Both the position numbers and the translations under genes were made by a program. Under the pieces are notes generated by a model, which was not told the origin of the DNA, did no database searches, and saw only the letters and a list, made by a program, of their open reading frames with translations. A stretch of DNA of 17,187 bases from CAYNNP01 sp964398215. Its GTDB lineage: Bacteria; Planctomycetota; Planctomycetia; Pirellulales; Pirellulaceae. This document shows, in pieces, positions 1 to 6,800 of the stretch (within the stretch, counting starts at the first letter, position 1; each line of letters opens with the position of its first letter). The stretch lies in assembly GCA_964398215.1 (NCBI GenBank), contig CAYNNP010000143.1:1-17187 (forward strand). Direction: 5' to 3'.

Positions 1-8
1 CTAATCAA

Positions 9-1907
9 TTAGCGACCAGAATGTTTCGACTCGAAATCAAGATCGAATACAGACTTGATTAGAAAGTGGTCCGACGGGAACTTCGATGGCCAAGTTGATA
101 AAACCGTCGTGGAGTCGTGTTCCATCCCGCTTCCTTTATAGTACAGCTGGTCAATTCGACTGCCACTTTGGTGCGACGCTCCAGGGTTTTTCTCTACGTC
201 GGGAAACGATTCGCGATAAGCGTCGCGAAAGCCGGCTTTCAAAAGCATCCTTGATGCAGGGCTGTTACCGCCATCTGTGTGAGGCACGGCATTAAAGTCG
301 CCAGCGAAAAGAACCGGGATGTTTTTCGATTGTGAAAATTTTGATTCGTGAAACGCAAATACATCTTTGAAATTGTTCATGCCATACCAATTCGACATGG
401 CGTGAACTTTCTGTGTCTCACTAATCGCAACGCGTGCAGCCACATTCATGAAAGGAGAATTCGGAGGTACAGTGATCTCTTCAATCGGATAGCGACTCAA
501 CACGGAGATGTTCGCACCTTGATTGAGATAATCCCAGTCCACTGTTGTCGCGAAATAGTAGCCTAAATCGGCGGCAATAAAATCTCCAGACGAATAGGTC
601 TCCTGCATCATCACGATATCAATGTTCTCACGTCGAATAATTTCAGCAATTAACTCGCGAGAATCCCAGCCATCTTCTTCGATGGTCTCATGCTTACCGC
701 CATGGTGGATATTGAACGCAGCCGCGATCAGCTTTTTCAGATTCTTCTTCACAGGCGGGGTCGCTACCTGAAAATGTTCGGCATACCGATTCTGGATTTC
801 GCCCGCATCGAGAACTCGTTGCATGACAGATAGCTCATCAATATCAAAATCTGGCCGAGACAAACGCTCGTTGGCCGAGAATTCGTATGCTTTTGCCTGA
901 TTGATTTCAATCCGGCCGTCGACCAGTCGATAAAGCTTCAACAACGGCGCGACTTGCATGAAATCTGCTACTTGGTGAACCGTGTACGGATTCCTGGAGA
1001 GTCGACGAACCAAATTCTTGATCGTGTCCAGTTCTTCCTTTGGCGACTTGGCAAACGAATCTGTATTTTCGAATTTGGCCTTCATAAGTTTTTCTGCACC
1101 GATGACCAGATCCATTAGCTCATCAGGCTGAACATCGCCAATCCCTAAACCGTTGAAGCGATCAACCAGCTTTTGCAAGTCCTCGGCACCTTGTTTGACA
1201 AGCGGAAGGATTGTCTTGGTGTCTCCCGGCTCACCTGCCCAGCCAATCGTCAAGGGATGGTCATTTGAAAAGTCAAAGCCATCCTTGTCGGCGATGTTGT
1301 AGGTCACCCAATTGGCGCCATCAAAATAGAGCCTGATTAGCGAAGCGGAGCCGTCGTACGTCATTGCCAGCTGGTGCCAACGGCCATCATTGATGGGCAT
1401 ATGTTGACCATTGTCTCGTTCGTAAGTCAGTCGCCTTGTTCCCGATCCAATATTCCAGGCCCACGTACCATCGGACACGCAAAACGCCCACCCCTTTTGT
1501 TTGTGCGACGCAAGACTGTTGTCGAGGATGTCCTTTTTGGAAAGGACAACAAAGCGGTTGGATTCGTTGGTCGTCGTGCGAACCCAAAACTCGATCGAAA
1601 AATCGTCTCCCGTATTCAGCTTCAAGTTTTCCTCCAGCCGAACTGTCGCCAACGGAGGCAACTCTCGACTGCCGATCGTCAACGATTTTTGCACCAGCCC
1701 GGATGCGAAGAGCGTCTGTTTGTCTTCTTTCTCAGCCAACGAGTGTTGAATAGCGTCGTCAATCTTTCCATCGAATGCAGCGTGAATTTCCTGGTCACGT
1801 CCGTCCAGTTTTTCCGCGCACGAGACAAGGGGTTTTGTCAAAGCACTGTGGAACAAAACGATCAAAAAGTACATTGATGTCTGAATCAACAGGCTTTGAT
1901 TTTTCAC
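9..1907 (-). CDS. Secreted LamG-domain / endonuclease-exonuclease-phosphatase (EEP) family protein
   Basis: Exported protein of 632 residues. The frame is open up to a GTG at 1979, but the GTG at 1907 is preferred because AAGGA (1916-1920, minus strand) lies 8 nt before it; an ATG at 1874 is a second option. The N-terminus has a hydrophobic stretch (YFLIVLF) and a lipobox-like LVSC (27-30), so it may be a lipoprotein or be cut by signal peptidase I after SCA. A concanavalin-like LamG domain covers about 90-225 (FSIEFW, WHQLAMTYDG, LTIGW), and its usual last segment (FDIDELSV...AGEIQNRY) appears only at about 354-376, after a helical insert of about 125 residues. The EEP fold (about 395-625) shows FNIHHG, MMQE, GDFNAVP, SRIDQLY and SDHF, which are the family's metal-binding and catalytic positions. 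The family cleaves phosphodiesters or phosphomonoesters (DNA, sphingomyelin, inositol phosphates); the substrate here cannot be told. It is monocistronic as far as visible, with the stop at the window edge. Confidence 0.88.
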   Translation of the reverse strand: MKNQSLLIQTSMYFLIVLFHSALTKPLVSCAEKLDGRDQEIHAAFDGKIDDAIQHSLAEKEDKQTLFASGLVQKSLTIGSRELPPLATVRLEENLKLNTGDDFSIEFWVRTTTNESNRFVVLSKKDILDNSLASHKQKGWAFCVSDGTWAWNIGSGTRRLTYERDNGQHMPINDGRWHQLAMTYDGSASLIRLYFDGANWVTYNIADKDGFDFSNDHPLTIGWAGEPGDTKTILPLVKQGAEDLQKLVDRFNGLGIGDVQPDELMDLVIGAEKLMKAKFENTDSFAKSPKEELDTIKNLVRRLSRNPYTVHQVADFMQVAPLLKLYRLVDGRIEINQAKAYEFSANERLSRPDFDIDELSVMQRVLDAGEIQNRYAEHFQVATPPVKKNLKKLIAAAFNIHHGGKHETIEEDGWDSRELIAEIIRRENIDIVMMQETYSSGDFIAADLGYYFATTVDWDYLNQGANISVLSRYPIEEITVPPNSPFMNVAARVAISETQKVHAMSNWYGMNNFKDVFAFHESKFSQSKNIPVLFAGDFNAVPHTDGGNSPASRMLLKAGFRDAYRESFPDVEKNPGASHQSGSRIDQLYYKGSGMEHDSTTVLSTWPSKFPSDHFLIKSVFDLDFESKHSGR

Positions 1908-2059
1908 GAACAATTTCCTTACTAAAAGGACTAAGTTGGACAAGCAATTTGCTTTAAAAGCTGATGGCAAAAATACCACGATTTACATTCCGGAAGTGCG
2001 CGTAATTGCGCATTTGGCAGACAATCAAGCTCAATCTACTCCAACGGCGGAAACGGTCA

Positions 2060-2077
2060 GTTAATTTCGCAATTAAC
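2060..2077. other. AT-rich inverted repeat (7-bp arms, 4-nt loop)
   Basis: GTTAATT and AATTAAC flank TCGC, lying 54 bp upstream of the truncated hydrolase fragment and about 150 bp upstream of the divergent LamG/EEP gene. A second small inverted repeat (TGCGC / GCGCA) lies at 1997-2012. Either could be an operator or a chance hairpin. There is no T-tract beside it, so an intrinsic terminator is unlikely. Apart from these and the gene fragment, I see nothing coding between 1908 and 2279. Confidence 0.25.
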
Positions 2078-2130
2078 CGGCATTCACCAAAAAACTTGAT
2101 CTTGCAAATTGAACAGAATTTGAGAAACGA

Positions 2131-2250
2131 ATGACATTGGCAACGCAAGCAATTCAAGACGTTGATTTTGAGATCTATGGTCGAAGATATCGCCCTCCAG
2201 GCAAGCCGCCAATCGTTGTGATTTGCATTGACGGATGCGCAGGTGAATAG
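2131..2250 (+). pseudogene. N-terminal remnant of a phosphonoacetate hydrolase / type I phosphodiesterase-like gene
   Basis: An ATG frame of 39 codons ends in TAG. The core reads YGRRYRPPGKPPIVVICIDG, which matches my recollection of how phosphonoacetate hydrolases and related alkaline-phosphatase-superfamily enzymes begin: a short strand, a [KR]P-[IV]VV-C-[IV]DG motif with the first metal-binding Asp, then an acidic-Tyr segment. Here the frame runs IDGCAGE and stops where the family usually has Tyr, so TAG could be a mutated TAC/TAT. None of the sequence after the stop continues the family in the frames I checked; it becomes repeat-like DNA and then the terminator of the neighbouring gene. 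Intact members are about 400 residues or longer, so this fragment cannot be an enzyme. It could be a decayed gene, the leftover of a deletion, or a very short chance resemblance. A GAGA stretch before the ATG gives only a weak ribosome site. Confidence 0.5.
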
Positions 2251-2280
2251 CACAAACACAGGTTGGAAGCCTATGCCACA
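2251..2280. repeat. Possible dispersed planctomycete repeat unit
   Basis: The segment contains CACAGGTTGGAAGCCTATGC, whose inner part (AGGTTGGAAGCCT) is an imperfect palindrome. From memory, near-identical segments are scattered through Rhodopirellula-type genomes and give spurious translated phrases such as GIGFQPV and RLEAYAT, both of which occur here. Only one copy is visible in this window, so the repeat call rests on recollection. It abuts the broken end of the hydrolase fragment, which suggests it marks a recombination or insertion boundary. Confidence 0.35.
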
Positions 2281-2313
2281 AAAAAAACGCCAGAGCATTG
2301 CTGCGCTGGCGTT
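2280..2313 (-). terminator. Rho-independent terminator of the TlpA-like gene
   Basis: On the minus strand AACGCCAG pairs with CTGGCGTT (arms at 2306-2313 and 2286-2293) around a 12-nt loop that can form a small inner AGC/GCT stem. The 3' arm runs directly into eight T residues (complement of 2280-2287). It begins 27 nt after the stop codon of the thioredoxin-like gene, which is ideal geometry for an intrinsic terminator. Confidence 0.85.
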
Positions 2314-2339
2314 CGAATTTAAAAACTGACAGGGCCGAG

Positions 2340-3527
2340 CTACTTGCTGGCTTCGTCTTTTTCATCAGCGGTCAGTTCTTTCAAGAATTTCTTGAGGTCA
2401 CCGACAGTTGCAGGATCACAAAGCTCAACAGCTTTCGTCTGTGCTTTGATCGCAGCAGCCTTGTTACCAAGCAAGTGATGCAAGTGGGCAACGGTGTCTA
2501 ACAAGAAAGCTTTGTCCTCACCAGCGTTTTCGACTTGGCCTTGGGCAACCTTCAGAGCAGCGGCAGTCACGGCCTTGTCCTCGAAAGTTCCGTCTTCTGC
2601 CATTTCGTAGATCATCCAAGCGATTTCGTTTGCACTCTGCGAATCGAAATCGTCACGGCCGAGCAACACCATCGCTTGTTTGGCGGCTTCGTCAGCAAAT
2701 TCTTTGTTTTGCAGCAACACTTGAAACTTGATGTCGTTGTATCGAACGACCATGGCTTTGTTCTTTGCACCTTCGATCGCTTCATCCAACAAATCAACTG
2801 CTTCCTTTGTTTTGCCAGCTCGTACAAGCCGAGAAAGCTTCGCCATCATTTTTTCGGCTTCCCGCTCTGCTTCAAACTCGGCCTTTGCTGCTTGCAAGTC
2901 CCATTCGCCGGAAACAATTTTCTCGAGTGGCTCATCCATCGACATTGGGTGACCAATCCATTCGACTTGCCCTTTTTTACCAACGATGAATGCGGTGGGA
3001 ATGCCATTCTGGCCAGCAGCTTTCATATAGTCGTTGTTGACGGAGCGGTCAGGGTCGGTCGTCAGACAATAAACGCTGGTCAGGTCGCGATAAGTCTTTT
3101 CGTCTTCACCGCGGACTTTGCGATCCAAAAATTTCTCAACGGTTTCCAAGTCTTCGTCAGAAACGCTGATCACTTGAACGCCACGTCGAGCATACTTTTC
3201 TTGAGTCTCTGCGATGTGAGGCATTGAAGAGATGCATGGACCGCACCATGTAGCCCAAAATTCAACGATATAGACTTTGCCGTCTTCGAATTCGCCCGTC
3301 TTGGAAAAGTGCCCATTGCCATCTTGAACCCAATGTTCAATATCAAGTGCAGGAGCCTTGGATCCAATTCCTAGCGACTTGTCTTTCTTCTTTGCCTTCT
3401 TGGCTTTCTTGGCAGCTGAATCAGCAGCCTTCGCTTTCTTGTCCGCATCAGCGTCTTGGGCAGATACGGGCGACACAAAGCAAACGGTCATGATTGCCAG
3501 CATCGCGGCTGGGAGGAATTTTCGCAT
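2340..3527 (-). CDS. Exported TlpA/ResA-type thioredoxin-like protein with C-terminal TPR-like region
   Basis: Protein of 395 residues. An N-terminal signal peptide (MRKFLPAAMLAIMTVCFVSP, cleavage near VSA-Q at 23-24) directs export. It is followed by an Ala/Lys/Asp-rich linker (about 25-51) and then a TlpA/AlkC-Redoxin fold from about 55 to 210. The redox centre is WCGPC (Cys95, Cys98), and the cis-proline is P177 in GIPTAFIV. These features indicate a periplasmic disulfide reductase/oxidoreductase, of the kind that serves cytochrome maturation or redox repair of exported proteins; the partner is unknown. Residues about 225-395 are alpha-helical, Ala-rich and repeat-like (RAGKTKEAVDLLDEAI, GNKAAAIKAQTKAVEL), consistent with TPR units that could bind a partner protein. 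The ATG start has AGGA about 10 nt upstream. The gene stands alone, with its own candidate promoter and terminator. Confidence 0.9.
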   Translation of the reverse strand: MRKFLPAAMLAIMTVCFVSPVSAQDADADKKAKAADSAAKKAKKAKKKDKSLGIGSKAPALDIEHWVQDGNGHFSKTGEFEDGKVYIVEFWATWCGPCISSMPHIAETQEKYARRGVQVISVSDEDLETVEKFLDRKVRGEDEKTYRDLTSVYCLTTDPDRSVNNDYMKAAGQNGIPTAFIVGKKGQVEWIGHPMSMDEPLEKIVSGEWDLQAAKAEFEAEREAEKMMAKLSRLVRAGKTKEAVDLLDEAIEGAKNKAMVVRYNDIKFQVLLQNKEFADEAAKQAMVLLGRDDFDSQSANEIAWMIYEMAEDGTFEDKAVTAAALKVAQGQVENAGEDKAFLLDTVAHLHHLLGNKAAAIKAQTKAVELCDPATVGDLKKFLKELTADEKDEASK

Positions 3528-3582
3528 GGGGGTAGTTTCCTGTTGGGGAAAGTAGTGTTGAAGAAGCTTTCAAGCGAAGCAG

Positions 3583-3612
3583 TGTATATCTAGGTCAATC
3601 AATTTACGACAA
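3583..3612 (-). promoter_or_regulatory. Candidate sigma-70-type promoter of the TlpA-like gene
   Basis: On the minus strand TTGTCG (complement of 3607-3612) and TATACA (complement of 3583-3588) are 18 nt apart and lie 56 nt before the ATG. Both hexamers deviate from consensus by one or two bases. This is predicted from sequence only. Confidence 0.4.
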
Positions 3613-3726
3613 CCCAATACTTGTTTTGAGAACGAGTTAAGGCAATCGATATTCAACTTTCGCCTGTTTGCATGCAAATAAGCTGGAAAGCTGAGAGAAT
3701 TGGATTTCACTAGGTGCACAAAAGAT

Positions 3727-3756
3727 TAGCGGCACAGGGTCAACCCTGTGCCGCTA
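3727..3756 (-). terminator. Perfect 13-bp hairpin, likely terminator of the giant surface-protein gene
   Basis: TAGCGGCACAGGG and its exact reverse complement flank a 4-nt loop (TCAA on the plus strand). On the minus strand the stem is followed by AATCTTTTG, a short T-rich run. It lies 60 nt past the stop of the giant gene. Its perfect, GC-rich stem makes it a strong structure, but the T-run is modest. Confidence 0.7.
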
Positions 3757-3781
3757 CTGGATGAGAACTGATGAGGCTACT

Positions 3782-3805
3782 TTGCCGTGTTTTTCATCAC
3801 GGCAA
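3782..3805 (-). other. Second hairpin just after the giant gene's stop
   Basis: TTGCCGTG (3782-3789) pairs with CACGGCAA (3798-3805) around an 8-nt loop, 11 nt after the stop codon. There is no T-tract, so it may be an RNA 3'-end stabiliser or half of a tandem terminator with the hairpin at 3727-3756. The rest of the gap 3528-3815 holds only the promoter candidate above. Confidence 0.45.
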
Positions 3806-3815
3806 TCTCACATTT

Positions 3816-6800
3816 CTAGAACAAGTTTGATCCGATCTCTAGCAGAGCTGCGTCGACGGCTTCATCGCGATCAAAGTCATCTCGCAGCAGTGCCGACCCA
3901 ACCAATTCGCCTTCGATCAGTTGTGCGTTCAGTGCGTTGATCGTTTGAACTGCGTCCAAACCGGTTACGTTGCCATCGCCACTGACATCAACGAACCCGG
4001 TGAAAGCATTTAGCTCGGTCGTGACCGGCCCAACACCATCGCTATTCAAGTGGTTGATGATCAGCAGAACGTCACGCGGTGTGACAACACCGTTGACATC
4101 AACATCGAACGGGTTGAACGAGTTGCGGAACGGCGTATCACCTACCTCGACGGTCAAGTCAAACGAAAGACTGTTGAACAGGTTTGGAGGCCCAAGTTCA
4201 AATGCGTGAATCGTCAACACAGATGATCCAATCTCATTCGGCGTTGGCAGACCCGAAAGTGTTCGGGTTTCAGGGTCCCATTCCAACCATGATGGCAGAA
4301 CGCCATTTTCGTCAAAGACTACCAACTCGAATTGCCGATTCTCTGGATCGATGATCGAATCGTCTGGGAACGTGTACAAGAACGGAACACCACTTGCTCC
4401 GACCGGGATCGCAATCTGCGTGGTATCAAAGAACGGCTGTTCGTTTACATCGTTGATCAAGACAACCGTCGACTCAACAACAACTGCTCCTCCCTCATCG
4501 GTCAAACGCAAATCCAGTGTGAAGTGGTCTTCCGGCAACGCCTCTGCGTCCAGTGGCTGGTCACCGAGTGTCAAAACGTGGGTAATTGGATCCAGCTCAA
4601 ATACTCCTAAGCCAGTTCCGCCGACGATTACTACTTCGACAGTTTGATTGACATCAGGATCACTGACGCGAATCGTACCAATCTCGGCACCTGGAGGCGT
4701 TGCCTCAGAAACAGCTAGTCGTTCCTGAACCAATGAAGGCGCGTCGTTGCCATCCAGGACGTTGATCTGGAAGTCAAAAATCCCTGTTGCAGCTTGTCCG
4801 TTGTTGTCCGAGACCGAGAACTGAAGCTCGTAACTGTTGATCGTCTCAAAGTCGATGTCCGCTCCGGCAGCGACAGTTAGCTGCAAAGTTGCTGGGGCAA
4901 AGTCAAATAGATCTGCAGACTCCGATGGCAGTAAAGCAACCGTCGAATCCTGTGGCCGCCCTTCCGGGTCATCCAGCGTCAAAGTTGAAACCAGAGTTCC
5001 TGGGGCAGCGTTTTCCAGCAGGTCAACAGCGGTCACAGCCAAGCTTGCAGGTTCATCCACATCAACCACGGTGATGGTAACCTCCTGTCGATCGCTAAGC
5101 GGCGGAGAACCACTGTCAAACACGATTAGCTCAAGCGTCAATGAGCTCTGAGTTTCAAAGTCCAATTCGGCCGACGGAAGCAGGATGAGTGATCCGCTGG
5201 GGGTGACATTGAATACCGACGCCCCAGTGCCGCCCAAGATTACGAACTGATGGTCCTGGGTAGAGTCCTGGTCAAATATAACAATTCGCCCAACAACACC
5301 CGTGTCGTCTTCAGGAACCGACACTGCCGAGGTAGCAATATTCGGCGCGTCATTTGAATCGAGGATCGTGATTTGCTGGTCGATCACCTGGAATAGAGAA
5401 GGGCTTCCATTGTCGGTGACTTCAATTTCAACATTGATGAGCGCTGACGATTCGAAGTCGATCGCACTGTTATCAGCAATGCTTAAAATTCCATTTGTTG
5501 AATCGATTTCAACCGTGCCAACACCCGTCCCGCCAATGATCTCGAACAGCAACGTCTGGCCTTGGCTTGTATCTGGGTCCGACGCAACGACTTGACCAAT
5601 CGCTGTACCTACCTCCACATCTTCGGGAATCGAAATCGGAACAGCGCTGACCAGTGGTGTTTCATTCTCATCGACCAACGTGATTTCGACGGTGGAAACT
5701 GTCACCGCGCCAAGTACATCGACGATCGAAATGTCCAAATTGATCTCAGGCGTTGCTTCGAAGTCCAGCACAGCGTCGGGGCCAACTGCCAGATCGCCTG
5801 TAGCACTGTCGATCGTGATTCCAAAGCTTTCACTATTCAGGATCGAAAACACAACAGGCCCACCTGTATCGAATCCTGGTACGACTCCTATCGCCGTGCC
5901 CTCAGCCGAGTTCTCCGGGATCTCTATCTGCAAGTCGTTCGATACTGGCGCGACGTTCGGACCAATGACAAAGTTTTCAAAGGTTTCAACAAGGATTGGT
6001 ACTGGTTGGGCTCCTACCAATGGATCGTTGGCAGGGTCGTTCAAGTAACGCACCGTGTAGTCGTTCGGCAGCAGATGCGTTAGTTCAAAGAACCCGTTTT
6101 CGTCGGTCAGTGTAGCCTGTTCAAATTGACCAAATGTGAATCTATCGAATTGGCCTTCTGATGACGAATTGACCGCAGCGCCATTTCCATCAACGACTGA
6201 CTCATTGGAGTAGGCAATCGCATAAGCAATCGTGTCGAAGCCAATTTCGATCGTCAGAGTCTGGCGAGCAACACCCGCTAACGGACTGCTCTGTACGGTT
6301 TGCAAAAGAGTGTCTTCCGCGTCGTAGACTTCCAGCACGCCGAACAGCGGTTCCAAGGTTGCGTTGGCTATCGCGTCGATTGAAACTTGGTTCACTGGTC
6401 GATAAAAGTCTGCCCGAAACCTATTACTCTCATTGAAATACGCCGTGTCGCCGTGGGCAAAGACTTGGTTCAGCGTTCCATTTTCGGATTGCAGTTCTGA
6501 GTTAATCTCTATGTCCAACACAGAGTTGTCGTCACCTGCGGTACTGAGCGTGACACCAGGATAAAAATTGGTGATGACATCACCTGCCACAGCATCGTTC
6601 GGTTCGACCAGGTTCGCCAAGTTGTCAATGAACCCATTGTTGTTGCTGTCAGCAAAGGCAACGACTCCAGCAGCAGGAGCAGGAGCATCCGGAGGCGCTT
6701 GCATCTGAACGGTTCCACGTACACCACCGACAAAGTTACTGCTGCCTATGTGGTCCAACTGTCGTGAGTTGAACGCGAGTTGCGAAGGCGTACCCTCTGT

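Noticed and set aside
346..356. Possible parS half-site CGTGAAAC inside the LamG/EEP gene
   Set aside because: Only one arm matches; the other half does not resemble GTTTCAC, so it is a chance match.
1954..2298. Minus-strand frame of 114 codons over the gap near 2100
   Set aside because: Its start is within the repeat-like segment (GIGFQPV phrase) and terminator, and it runs antisense to the hydrolase fragment; composition looks random.
5562..6083. Plus-strand frame of 173 codons inside the giant gene
   Set aside because: Antisense shadow of the cadherin-like region; rich in Arg/Trp/Cys without any domain pattern.
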